From positions 2,232,001 through 2,296,000 of the forward strand of contig NADL03000620.1 in assembly GCA_002205965.3 (NCBI GenBank): a DNA stretch of 64,000 nt. Reading direction: 5' to 3'. A program made the position numbers and the translations under genes. The DNA comes from Kappaphycus alvarezii. Its lineage: Eukaryota > Rhodophyta > Florideophyceae > Gigartinales > Solieriaceae. Below the pieces are notes generated by a model. It made no database searches, was not told the DNA's origin, and worked only from the letters and a program-made list of their open reading frames with translations. Every line of letters begins with the position of its first letter. Position 1 is the stretch's first letter. This document shows positions 1 through 10,900 of the stretch, one piece after another.

Positions 1-563
1 CTAGGTCCTAGTGGTGAATTCTATAGTAGGCAGGTAGTTAACTGGTAATAGTAATAATTCTGCCTTTGTGCAGTCTATTGGTACCAGGTAATAATTTGGT
101 AACGAAGTCATTAATTCTTTTATGACCCCAAGAAGTCATTAATTCCTTTGTGAGTTTATATGCACAGGTAGGAATAAAATGACAATTATTTTGGAATAAT
201 TCTATTACAGGGAATTGAAAAATTTTTAATTTTTATGTACTTAATTCTATGACCAATAATTCCCCGTCATCACTAGGTTCAACCATTGGCTTGGAGCCCG
301 TCTTTGGTGGGGATGATTTTGGGGCCAACGGGCATCTCCACTGGTTGACCGAGCCATGGAGATGCTATACAGAACAATAACCATGTCGATTTTCCAGGTT
401 TGTTGCACGCGTGCCACATGACACAACTAGTTCATTGTACTGTGCTATCATGTTCAACGAGGCAATGTGTAGAATGTTTCCCTGACAACATAGCCCTGTA
501 GGCGGATTTTAGTCAGGAGATAAATAAATGTTCACCTCAACTTCAAGCGATGAGGAATATTAA
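1..563. other. AT-rich stretch, no gene seen
   Basis: No coding signal is visible on either strand. The first 280 bases are rich in variants of AATAATTC and contain a direct repeat, GAAGTCATTAATTC plus four bases, at 104-121 and again at 132-149. This could be the cut end of a small repeat element, but its left limit lies outside the window. Confidence 0.4.
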
Positions 564-564
564 T

Positions 565-750
565 GGTGGTGAATCTTTATGAGTTGTGAAATGTTGCACA
601 GAAGCATGCGGAAGGTATTCAGAAATTAGCTACAAATTCGGGCAGCGGGTGGAAACCTGTCGCGCCTGCATTTCTTGTAGAATATACGCAAAAAGGATAA
701 CAATGTTGCGGAGCTCCTGTTGCAACCGCGACAGAAAGCAGCGAATATCG
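565..750 (+). repeat. Diverged copy of a segment found again at 45.56 kb
   Basis: This stretch aligns by eye with 45558-45750 and with the matching part of the second tandem unit at about 57.89-58.08 kb. Shared landmarks are GGTRGTRAATCYTTAYGAGTT at the start, GCAGCGGGTGGAA and GCGCCTGCAT in the middle, and AAGCAGCGAA near the end. Identity is roughly 65-75 percent with small gaps. The homologue at 45.6 kb lies in a 143-codon open frame, so this may be a decayed piece of the same unrecognised coding sequence. It ends about 70 bases before the LINE remnant; whether the two belong together is unknown. Confidence 0.5.
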
Positions 751-821
751 ATACAGTATACAGTAATAAACATTCAAATTCATTACATGACATGCTCGTG
801 ATTATACAGTAATACCGCATG

Positions 822-1664
822 GTATGTCACCATGCTTACAGAAACCGTCGTCGAATACTGAGCCTCGCCTTCCGATTCAGTGGTGCCGCTGCTTTCCTTT
901 AAGCGCACCCAACGACTGCCACGAAAGTTTCCCTCGCCCATTTGAGCATACTGTTACACCGCCACCTCGGTATCCCGGTCTACACAGACTCAATACCGCT
1001 GAACTGTAACCAATACCAGCCACCGTTGGATGTCTACGGTGATCATGCTGCTGACACCTGCCCCTCTTAGTTTGGACGTCGACACTGGCACGACGCCATT
1101 CGTAACGCCATCGTTCATAACCTTTTCCGCACCGCTGGTTTGGACACCCAGCTCGAGGTTCCTGACCTCATCCCTGGTTCCGAACTTCGGCCCGGAGACA
1201 TCCTTGTAAATCCTCCTGCTTCCCCCGCTGACCCCCGTGAGAAACCCTTCGTATGTGACATAGTCATTACATCTCCGTTTACGTTGTCCGCCACAGCAAG
1301 TGCGACGCAAGTCGCAGGCGGCGCCGCTGCCCAAAGATATCGCCGGAAGATTCAGAAGTTGGAACACGAGGAGTCCAGGCGAATTGTCCTCCCTTCCCTG
1401 GACCCGTCCCGCGATACACGCGACCTTGGTTTCCAGTTTCCTCCCCTCGCTTTTGACTCGCTAGGAGCTGCATGCTCTGATACTATCGGTTTCCTTGAAC
1501 GTTTTACTGACCGAGCTGCAAGCAAATGTCACGTCTCGACAATCATCTTCCGCGCATGCTTATATCAAGGCTTAAGCTGCATCATATGGCCGTCGATAGC
1601 GATGGCCACCATTTCGCGCGCTCCACTGCTCGTGACCGATTTGTACCATTCGATTAGATCTTAA
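822..1664 (+). pseudogene. LINE-type reverse transcriptase, C-terminal remnant
   Basis: One plus-strand frame stays open from about 822 to the TAA at 1662-1664, apart from in-frame stops at about 900 and 1068. It carries the sequence that follows the RT domain in many LINE-like polyproteins. In order these are: SGAAAFL; a RHLGIPV segment; a zinc-knuckle-like DVYGDHAADTC; RHWHDAIRNAI and AGLDTQLE; RPGDILV; a DIVITSPF strand; an RKIQKLEHEE helix; and a GFQFPPLAFDSLGAA block ending in QGLS. The RT catalytic region itself is absent, as expected for a 5'-truncated insertion. The family assignment rests on remembered motif order, not a search. The two stops and the missing catalytic domain mean it is dead. 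Confidence 0.65.
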
Positions 1665-2990
1665 TCTTAATAGGCGGTCAGGCAGTGTACACTCAAAATG
1701 ACATACAGGGCGGGTCGCGATACATAGTGCCTAGATAAATAGTGCTAACCTTTATATTGTGCTACCATCAACCCAGTGGCACAAAAATGGCGCGTATTTG
1801 AAACAAACGAAACACTCGGCCATAAACGTGACAAACCCCCGCCAAAACAAGCAAACCCATTACAGATTCCTTCCTAGCACCCACACCAGGGCTTCGAAAC
1901 GTTCCCCCGATGAGACGAACGCTTCTTCATCTGACCAAGCTCGATTTGCTCTGAACTATATATTTCCCAATTCGGTATAGTGCCACCATCTCGGTATTGT
2001 ACGAGGGTAGCACTATATTGTAGTACCCACTGTATGAGTAAGTATTATTATTGCACTGTCGAGAAAAGTTTACATCGCAGCCATCTCCCGCTCACGCAGA
2101 AAAATGGAGAATTTTATGGCATTTGGATTTTTCAAATATTAAATCACCCCACATTTTCCCCCGTAGAAACCTTTTTGGCTTACACCTGAAAATCGTCATA
2201 AGCGCATCCTGAGGCCTGGAGCTTGTATCACTTTTCTCTCGGGACTTTACTACTCTGCTAAAGGAGATATTTCCTGCCAGGGCCAAGTGGAGCAACGGCA
2301 GTTTAAATTATCCCAGGTGTCATTCACGTGAGTCATTGTCTTCATATTTCCAAACAGAACGTGGTGGTAAATCTTTGTCAGTAACAGGGTACTGCCCACC
2401 CTCGGCGACAATATTGCTTCCATATTCCACGTGTGACTTTCTCAAGCCTGCGCATGTGGAACGGGACAACGGCCAAAACAATGTCATGCCTTGATCGCAA
2501 CACGCGCCCGTTTCACCTTGGTATCACTTGTACCCTTTTGGTACACTCTACTTTAGGGTCCATGTATTGAAGAAAGTGAGAAAATGATTTGGTTCTTTAA
2601 TTTTTGAAAAGTTGACATAAGGAGAAATGCGCGCGGTTTCGGTATGAGATGGGCCGTATGGCATAGGGGCTAGTCACACTCGGTGCAGGTCGGGTAGGGC
2701 AAGTATTTTGAAAATGCAGTAGACCTGTGTCGCTTGCGTGTCTGCTTGTACAGAACTGTGGTTTTCAATTTGTTTCGGGATGGTATCGCCACGTTTTCGC
2801 AGTCTTGAGTGTGGATGTAAACATAAGCATGATCAGTATTTGCTGGAAAACACAACCGATGGCCAACCTGGCTGTGGGCCATTGGTGAGGGATTACGTAG
2901 CACGAGGCCAGTCTTGTTTCCAGTCAGCCTTCAGTTGGACATCAAGGTTGCTGCGAAGAGCAGAAACATACAGCAAACCGACGGACCGAC
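1665..2990. other. Intergenic stretch with weak inverted motifs
   Basis: No gene is seen. AGTGCTACC-like words recur in both orientations at about 1725-1772 and 1978-2025 (TATTGTGCTACCATC on the left, GGGTAGCACTATATTG on the right), so a decayed element of about 300 bp with terminal inverted repeats is possible. A very diverged R1-like stretch, ending CACCCCACATTTTCCCCC, lies at about 2127-2163. Confidence 0.3.
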
Positions 2991-3000
2991 ACTGCAGGAT

Positions 3001-3055
3001 AGATCGGGTATATCTTCCAACAGGAAGACACCCAAAACTTTCGCTGCAGTCGCCG
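3001..3055 (-). repeat. R1 interspersed motif, copy 1
   Basis: Read on the minus strand this resembles the arm of the foldback element at 21.2 kb: a run like GAAAGTTTTGGGTGT, then a pyrimidine-rich gap, then TTGGAAGATATACCCGATCT. It is one of at least six copies in the window. A CTGCAG hexamer lies on both sides (about 2992 and 3044); that is too short to claim as a target duplication. Confidence 0.55.
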
Positions 3056-3336
3056 ATTTAGGTTTTACGGGAACATGAATTGCCAATTCCCCAGTGGCGG
3101 AAAATTCATTTTGAGCTCGCGGGTCTGAATCAAGCAGAAGGGCTTGGAAGATGCCGATATTGATCAACTGATAGTAATTTCCAGCCTAGGTTCTGATATC
3201 ACTTCAAGCCTCCTAGAGAACTTCGCAGCATACACACCCGCTTTTCCCCGATATCATTTTTGCCCACTGTACGTACTGTACTGTATACTGTATACTTCCA
3301 CCAATGAAACGTATTAGCCTCGTGGGTATAACCGAC

Positions 3337-3381
3337 CACATCTTCCATGCATTAAAATAACCCAAAAATTCCCCCCAATGA
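3337..3381 (-). repeat. R1 interspersed motif, copy 2
   Basis: The plus strand shows CACATCTTCCATGCATTA followed by AACCCAAAAATTCCCCCC. This matches the R1 order (GATATATCTTCCAAAAGTAA, then CACCCAAAATTTTCCCCC) with several substitutions. Confidence 0.45.
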
Positions 3382-3421
3382 AATTTCGTCGCATTGTTCC
3401 GCGCAAGAGGGAAATGTTGAG

Positions 3422-3475
3422 TGATTTATTGTTTGAAAGATGTGCTCGGTTGTGGCCCGGAACATTGTACAGGGT
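3422..3475. repeat. Dispersed repeat shared with 4552-4605, copy 1
   Basis: GAAAGATGTGCTCGGTTG followed by TGGCCCGGAACATT is repeated at about 4562-4605 with a few changes, and weaker similarity extends about 15 bases upstream. Both copies lie just beyond an R1 copy in the same orientation, so they may be parts of one longer decayed repeat. Confidence 0.5.
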
Positions 3476-4303
3476 GACCAGTAGTACCTCTTCCGCGCAA
3501 GTGATTCGGCCTGAGGATTTGATCGCTTTCCCGAGGAAGCTTGGGCTGGCCCTTGACATGGAACAATGCGCATTTCTGCTGCCTCCTTGCGTAAACTTCC
3601 CTCCATTTTCCCAATCAACTAGAACACTGCGATATCGCAAGCTACTAATGTCACAGGGTCTCATCACTTTGCCGATGACGTGAAGAGGGGCAACATCAAT
3701 ACCCTTTCATTCTGTTTATAAGCTTGTCGACCTCGTCGTAGTGAACGATTCAGTGCCTTAGATGATCAGTTTTGTTTGCTAAGAGTTGCTGCTTCCGCAA
3801 TGGGCCTTCAACCGATGACCCCGCAAGCCTGATTGCACCGGCGCGGAAGTTTAGAGATCTTCAACTTGTGAACCCCCTTGGCAACAACATTTCTTTTCCG
3901 GAATTTGCAGCTGATCAAAATCTTCTAGGACTAACATCCTCCGCCCTCTGGTCGCTGTATTGTAAACATTCTGCATCATCGTCAGATGTCAAGTAGCGAC
4001 GGTTTCTGAGGAAACAGTCAACAACTGGCGCGGAAATATATGGAATCTAATAGTATGTCACAAAACAACATGTGCTACTAGTAGTCCACCAAGAGACTGA
4101 AAAAATGCCCGACCCCACAAAATAACTAATCAATACGAGAGGGCAACTGCTAAAGGGAAATGTTTTGGTAGTGTAATATTTAGAAAGAAGGATCAGCAAC
4201 TGGTGGGTGGTTGCTTTGGAAAGAATGACCGGTCCTTATTGCCCAACTGATCATATTTCATAGACAGTTGTCAGTTTTGCTGCTTGAGAAGAGTGGCGAG
4301 ACA

Positions 4304-4369
4304 CGCTAGAGAGCAGATCGGATATATCTCTCAAAAGTAAATCACCTAAGCCTTCCCCGCTAGAGAGCA
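4304..4369 (-). repeat. Short R1 insert flanked by 12-bp direct repeats
   Basis: A 42-bp R1-like stretch (4316-4357, with GATCGGATATATCTC and CAAAAGTAAATCACCTAAG) lies exactly between two identical 12-mers, CGCTAGAGAGCA, at 4304-4315 and 4358-4369. This is what a very short, strongly 5'-truncated target-primed insertion would leave, with the 12-mer as target-site duplication. It would place the R1 3' end at its GATATATCCGATC side, read on the minus strand. The interpretation is inference; the repeats are seen directly. Confidence 0.6.
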
Positions 4370-4406
4370 CGCCGCATTAAATTAAACGCATTAAATGCGG
4401 CGTGCT
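4366..4406. repeat. 12-bp perfect hairpin
   Basis: AGCACGCCGCAT (4366-4377) and ATGCGGCGTGCT (4395-4406) are exact reverse complements around a 17-nt AT-rich loop. The left arm overlaps the right-hand 12-mer of the preceding R1 insert. There is no gene next to it, so a regulatory role cannot be argued; it may be the tip of a foldback repeat. Confidence 0.5.
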
Positions 4407-4551
4407 ACAGTTAGCATCAAATTATGCTACAGCTATCGCGGTGTGACTTTCAATGAATACTAAACACACCCTCCCAATAGTTTCAATTGATCCCAAAGCG
4501 ACGTTCCCTGTAATTTATCTGACCACTGCGTAGGGTAGAATGTGAGGTGCT

Positions 4552-4605
4552 GTAATATTTAAAAGATATGGTCGGTTGTGGCCCGGAACATTCTAGAGGA
4601 GACTG
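4552..4605. repeat. Dispersed repeat shared with 3422-3475, copy 2
   Basis: This is the second copy of the segment containing CGGTTGTGGCCCGGAACATT, which is identical over those 20 bases. It lies directly downstream, on the minus strand, of the LINE remnant at 4.7-5.3 kb, so it may belong to that element's 3' region. Confidence 0.5.
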
Positions 4606-4689
4606 TGATTCCAGATACAATTCGAAAGTTTTCGTACGATGCTCCCGGAACTTCTGGCTCCTCCATTCCGCGGCTTTAGGGGCTTTCAG

Positions 4690-5280
4690 TGATGTGAACG
4701 GGCTGAAGCTCTTCGACCCTCCGTGCGAGGGGCCCAGAGAGTTGACGACAGTGGCGACAAAGAATTCGGTACCTCCATCGCGACCTTCGGTGGAATGGTG
4801 AGAGTATTTCTCTTTTGACCATACAAACGTGGTTCAAAAATCGGGCGAGTGACAGCCATCTCTACACAGAAGGAAAATGGCCCTAAACCTACAGTTTTGT
4901 TCCAGGCTCGGATGGCGACCGATCGTGCCATCCCTTTGGCCGTAGAGAGCGCGCCAGGGTACCAAAAGTTGATCCCCACACGAGTCCACAGTGCTTTGCT
5001 TCTCTCTGACACGGTGTGCGGATAGCGGCAAGAGGGACCTGACGATAATGTTACAGTCAGGTGTGAAATGTCTTGGTTCGATTGCTAATTTCGGCCCGAG
5101 AGAGGATGCTCAGTACACTCAGTCCGTGACGCCCGAAAGGGCAACAAGGATTGGATGGACGTACTACTCATGGCATAGGTCCGGGAACAAGTGTTAATGA
5201 ATAATTCTTCTATCCCCGTGCTTGGTCCAATTCTTTTTTTATTACTCGCAATCTCTATACTGCCTACAGATCGTGGCATT
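4690..5280 (-). pseudogene. LINE-type reverse transcriptase, C-terminal remnant (second)
   Basis: Minus-strand frames carry another decayed copy of the region after the LINE RT domain. The clearest part is GALSTAKGMARSVAIRAW within an open stretch from 5012 to 4686. It lines up with HIRIVARSVENRAL in the remnant at 22.0-22.4 kb, and with the SLGAA...RAAS region of the plus-strand remnant at 0.8-1.7 kb. Upstream, between 5279 and 5085 and in a different frame, YAMSSTSIQSLLPF resembles the D-x-T-x-x-SPL strand of the same family. At least one frame change separates the two parts. No RT catalytic motif is present. The assignment is by mutual similarity and remembered family layout. Confidence 0.5.
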
Positions 5281-5865
5281 TATCCGTTGTACAACAAGTG
5301 AGATCTACGTGTAAAATTTGTCTTGATGTACTTTCTACTACTCTTTATCTTAATGTAAAGTTCCTCCACTTTTCTAATGGCATCATTTTCCACTATAGCA
5401 GGAAATAGGGAGCTTGGAGCGCTTAGAGCCGGGTGAGTTCAGATGTAGAAGTACGTATTGAAAAGGACCTTAAAGTTGTCATAATTTATTTGAATTATTT
5501 TAATGTAACTCTGGCCGCCCAAGTTATGGAACAGGCGGGTAATTCAAAATTGAAGGGAACCTTGATCTGCACCAAAAAATTTGAGGAAAAACTCCTCATC
5601 GACAGAGGCCCACGTCAAGATCCTCCATCTTCTAAGCTCCAGCTCTACGAAGACTTGGGGAGATCCCGAACTCCTCAAACGTTTATTGCGTTGTTCTCTA
5701 TAGCCCCACATAACTTCTACGCGGAACACAAGTACCATCACAGGCTTACCTGGGATATCGTCTCCTGGAATCCTTTTCCCCACCAGTCGCGAAGCCACAA
5801 ACGTGGAATTTTCATTTCCTCATTATATGCATAATTTACGCAACATCTCAGGCTGAAGAAGCTAA
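5281..5865. other. No recognised gene; possible 5' part of the pogo-like element
   Basis: A 133-codon frame can be read at 5433-5834 (plus), starting with GTG. Its composition is ordinary and it matches nothing I know. It may be untranslated 5' sequence of the transposon that follows. No terminal inverted repeat could be fixed. Confidence 0.3.
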
Positions 5866-7460
5866 AAAAACTTGCTTAGAACAATAACTGCAGTCCAGTC
5901 AGGAGTGCCGATTCGCCAAGCAATCACGGAACTTCGCAAGAAGCCATCGCGACTCCTGTTGTCTAGTTCTGCTCTCTGCTGCTGGTGTAAGCGTGGAGAA
6001 CCAGAAGTAACACCAACGGAGTTTGGTTTTTTCTTGAAAGCACATGATAGCAGGCAGTACGGACCATTCACTGCAACCGAAGAACAAGAGTTCATGAATA
6101 GAATACTAAATGCGTTGTAAAATAAGCTCGAACTAGCATTGGGTGGCATAAAGACGACTCGCTTGCGTTATCAGAGACGAACTAGCTCAGAAACATGGGA
6201 AGAGTAGAGCAGGACTCCCCAAAACGAAATTCGAAAGAGATTGGCTGTCTGATTTTACTCACCACCATAATTATAAGATTTCAAGGTTAGTCCTGCCACC
6301 TGTTGGAAAAATTCAAGTTATTTCATTCAACTATTAAGCTGTGGATGGTTTTTTTGCTCAAGTTAAGTTACTGTATGAAAAGTATAAAATATATCAACCG
6401 TGACAGTTTTTCAACTTGGATGAAACTGGCTCAACTCTGGGTCGAGACTTGTGCGGAGGAATAGTAACAGATTGGCTATTGGCAAAGGAACAAGGGCTGT
6501 GAAACCAAAAGCGAACTTCAAATACAAGAATAAAATACCTCTCTTGGCTTATATTTGCGCTGACGGCGAAGATATTTCACCAAGTCCTGTTTTCAAAGGT
6601 GCACATGAGCTATCCCTCAGTATTGGCTCCTCAGCGACTAAAGTGACAGAACCAATGCAACAGGATGGAATGTGTTTTGGCGCAAGGAAGTTCTCAGTAT
6701 TTACACGTTATTTTTTGAGGCCTGGGCCTCCCAATTCGCTGAGAACGTTCTCATGCGGTTTGGCGAGGACCAGTGGATAGTTGTAATTTATGATGCCTTA
6801 CCGTCTCATAAGTCTTACCAGGTACTGAATTTATTCAAGGAACGGAAGATTATTGCTTTCGCTCTGCCAGCGAATACCAGCGAAAAATTGTAGTCATTGG
6901 ATTTATCAGTGTTCGGCCCCTTCAATTAATATGCAAACCGAGCTACTTCGAAAACAATGGAACGGTACAACTCTCCCGTGCGTCATTCAGGCGAGCTCTA
7001 AGGTTGTGATGTTTGGGAAGCCATTAAGGCAGGGTACATTACCACATCTACATCAACCAATATTACAGATGGATTTATTTGGACTGGTCTATCGCCTCTT
7101 GATCTACGCCTATAGAGACTGGAATACGATACAGCGCTAATGACAGTGCGATTTGCCTCTCCTCGGATATTTTTCGTAAGATAAAGACCCGCATTCTGGA
7201 ATTCAAGCGGTTTGGGCTCCCAGAGCCTACTGTGAAATGCTGTGTTGTGGATACCGTGTGCGGCACAGAGCTGACTCGGGATGGTAAAATGTCTCTAATG
7301 CTGGCTCTGGAGAAAGATATGGTACAACGAGCGAAGGTAAAGCCAAGAATGTTAAAAGATACATATGAGTGTGCGAAAGCAAGTAGAGCACGACATAAAA
7401 AGGAGAAAGTTCGAGAAAATTCAATTTGCGAAAGCCGTCTACCGATCCAATCGACATAAC
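5866..7460 (+). pseudogene. Decayed pogo/Tigger-like (DDE_1) transposase
   Basis: Pieces of a pogo-family transposase appear in order on the plus strand. At 5872-6120 there is a psq-type helix-turn-helix, with TITAVQSGVPIRQAITE and GPFTATEEQEFMNRIL. Near 6412-6435 comes the first catalytic Asp in NLDETGSTLG. At about 6672-6893 there is a KEVLSIYTLFFEAW helix, then IVVIYDALPSH with the second catalytic Asp, and FALPANTSEKL. SLDLSVFGPFN follows after an in-frame stop. From 7075 to 7460 a basic tail, KASRARHKKEKVREN, is typical of the C-terminus. Frames change several times and in-frame stops are frequent, so the copy is dead. Known members cut and paste DNA and duplicate a TA target. Terminal repeats were not identified. 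Confidence 0.75.
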
Positions 7461-7905
7461 GAACCTCTTATTATGTCGTGCAATTTTTGTGAACGCAGAC
7501 TTGTTGCGTGGCAAGGGCTACTCAACAGAGGAGAGTGAGCTTCACAGGCGGTTTGATTTAAGATCAATCGGATTGTGTTTAATTGCCCATGGCTATGCAT
7601 CATGTCGTTGATATTGTCTCCGTAACATGTTACATGTGTGAGGCAATTATCTGTCGCTTTTTTTATTGTTCACTAAATGAATAAATTGATTATGTGGATA
7701 ATTGGCAGGCAATTTAGCTTGTAATTTACTAATTTTAAATAATACCCAAATACCTCTAAAATTTACCAGTTTTAAGAACTGGTACAATAGTTGCTTTTTT
7801 CTTTAGAACTGTCGCTGTTACATAAATTGGCGTGCATTTTTTATGGAAGATGTGTCAGTTGTATCCAAGCGCTAGTGCGGTGTACGATCATTTGAAGATT
7901 AAAAT
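7461..7905. other. AT-rich stretch, no gene seen
   Basis: This is probably the 3' flank of the pogo-like element. AT-rich, with TTTTTAAGAACTGG-like inverted words around 7,765-7,785 but no clear terminal repeat. Confidence 0.3.
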
Positions 7906-7989
7906 CTAAATTAATTTCTGAGAATCCTAAATTCATTTCTGAGAATCCTAAATTCATTTCTGAGAATCCTAAATTAATTTCTGAGAATC
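7906..7989. repeat. Tandem repeat, 4 x 21 bp
   Basis: Four exact-length units of CTAAATTMATTTCTGAGAAT + C run head to tail. The first and last have A and the middle two have C at the variable position. Because 21 is a multiple of three, the minus strand reads as a seven-residue repeat (LGFSEMN/I) inside a 71-codon frame. Nothing else suggests that frame is a gene. Confidence 0.9.
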
Positions 7990-10900
7990 CTATAAGCTCA
8001 CACCGGAACGAAGAATAGGCGGGAATGATGGGGTAGTTTACTTCGTCATCTGACATTTCTATCGAGAGGAATCTAAATATATTTTGGATGAGCGAGAAAT
8101 ACTCTGAAATTACTACGTTTTATTACTGTATAGCTCTGAAAGCATCACGAAAAGGTTGAGAGTTTTTAGAAATAATCCTCTTAAATGAAGGCAACCTCAA
8201 TATTTACAAGACAGTAAGAAATAGCGTCTTTCAACGAATTATTCTTTCTTAAAAAATTACTTCCATCCCACTGCATCTTTTTAAGACCTATTTTCTGCTC
8301 TCCTTCCCCTTTCTATTGCAAATTTATCGCTCTTACCTTTCCATACATTTAGAAGTATTTAATAAATTCACAAAAGACATCTTTTTTTCTTTCTTTGAAT
8401 TTTTGCTGATTTTTCGTTCTTCTATCGGAATTATCCCTGTTAAAGTTTCAGTTTTTGGGTCATAAAGGTTATTCAATAGTGCGATGAAGTTCCAGCGGAA
8501 TAAATCAAGATATGTATTTTAGAAGTTGGTTTTTAATAGTTTTTATCATGGTTTGGAGAGGACAATTCCAGTAATTATTGGGAGCTGATACACAGCAATT
8601 TTTGAATGTACTATTTTCGGATTCTTTTGTCATTTTTCAACATTAGGTGTGTTTCCAAAGATATTTTTGGATATTTTTGTGTGATTGTCAAGAAAATTTC
8701 CACGATCACATGAACTGAGATCTCAGAGTAATTTTCCGACTCTACACCCGTATTTCTTTTATTTGTGGTGCAAATATTTTTAAAAAGGACTTCTTGTAGA
8801 AAATGATTTAGCATCATATTAAGACGGATAAAATGTCAGCGGATTAGGTAAGGAGTAGTGAATAGTACTTCCATTATAAAAGAAAAGAAGGAAGAACTGC
8901 AATCATTCAAATTAATGGGACAGACGCTCATGCTGTGCAGAAAGCGAATACTTTACTTACTTGCTATATGCCGCGTTGATTTAGTTTACCTTGAACTATA
9001 TTGCATGTTTAAAAAGTAATTTTTGGGTGCTATCAACTGTTTTAAGGAGTTTGATGATTTTAATAAGCTTACGCGCATAAAATTTGGTTGATTCGTATTT
9101 TACTAACGAGAAGTGGCCAAAAGAACAAAATCTAGGAGTCTTAAGATCCCTGGCATATTTGGCCTTCTATTAAAAGTTGATTTCCCTCGTGAGTTGATAT
9201 AAACATAAAACATTAAATAATAACCATCATGCAGCTTACTGATACAAATTCGATTAAGTTACTCTTAAATTTAGAATATTCCCTATTCTTGTCCGTCTCT
9301 TCGATAATGATCACCTTGTAACAAAATAAAGTAAAGTTTTATAAAACAAGCAGGCTTGAATTTTTGGATGAAGCATTTTCTCAGAGAGTACATTATAAGT
9401 AAATAGATATGACCAATGAGAATTTATCTGAAAATTTAAAACTAAGTCGAACTCATTTCAAGTTTAAGCAAACCATGACCAATTTGTGGAAAAAATGAGG
9501 GTAATATTCACATTTTGTAAATGGAATAATATTTCACACCACATAGGAAGACTTTGAGTAGATATTGAAACTATTGCAAAATTTGAAGGTCTATCGAAGT
9601 CCCCGTCAGAAAAATAAGAGGTGATTTATGTATCTGACTGAGGTTAATCTCAGACAGAGACATTTTGGAGTTCGTATTAGGTACGCAATTTTAGGTAACT
9701 CAGCAAAAAGAATCAATTCACCTCATTCCTTCTAAATTCTCCTTTATTCACGATCAATAATAACTCAAGAATTTGTTTAGTATACTATTCATGTTTCAGA
9801 AGAATAATCTTTTCGTGGAGATGTCGAATAACAGAGACTCTCGGGTTCAAAACGTTCAATATTATTTAGATTGCCTCAACTTAATGGAGCAAATTTTTCA
9901 TTTCCTTCTGAGATTGTGACCTCAGAAATGGAAAAACCCGCAAACATCTGAAAATCGTTCGAGGTAAGGTTTGTAAAGGACTCTCTAGAGGTATTCGCTG
10001 TAGTATACGATGTACCGGTCTTTGAAAGACTTACTCGCTATGGAGTCAGATCGACCGTATTCTCATTCTTATTATGCTTTTTTTTGGAATGAGTAACCAA
10101 AAAAATGAAAAACTTACTGAGGCCGTGATTCCTAAAACACAGTTATGAAGTTTAGGAGACATTAGATTGGTACAATAACCATGTGTAAACCCACTCTTCT
10201 GCTTTAATGTAAGAAAATTTTGCATTAATTTCGATTGTTCCGTTTCTTGCGTTTAAAATGGAAGCTGTAAAGACAGGTAAGTATCTTTGAAATTAAAACT
10301 TTTCCAATTTCTACCGCATCAACTACAATTTGTGTGTTATTGGATAATTACTTGATCATTTGAAACAAATTATATTTCTCAGCAGACTTAAACAAGCCTT
10401 TTGGAGCCTCAGCGTAATATGGACCGAGAAATTGGTCATCATGTAGCACTCAACGGTCATCATGAAGCGAAAAATGACCTATAAAGATTTTATGTGGGGG
10501 TATTCCACGTCGTTTACTACAATAAATGAGATAAATTTTCAGAACGGGAGTATCTTGTCATGTTTCAATCCCAATTACTTCATTTTCCCAGAGATTATTG
10601 TATTTATCTTCCTTTTGTGAGAGTTTCGAAGAAACTTAATTGTTTCTGCTTTACATGTTGTTTGTCCGCTGCATTGATCATATGGCTCCCTTGAAAGAAA
10701 AATCTCCGAAAGAATTGGAAATAGCACTTGAATTTATTTGGGAACCTTATTTAAGCAATTGAAGCGTTTCAGTCACTGTTGTAATCAGACTCAAATGTTT
10801 TAAGTTAATCAGAATTGAAAAAACTACGCTTCTTCTATGGTCTGGCCCATCTCTGCTAAACCCAGGTCTCAATTACGCCTTTGTAAATTTTCAAACAATA

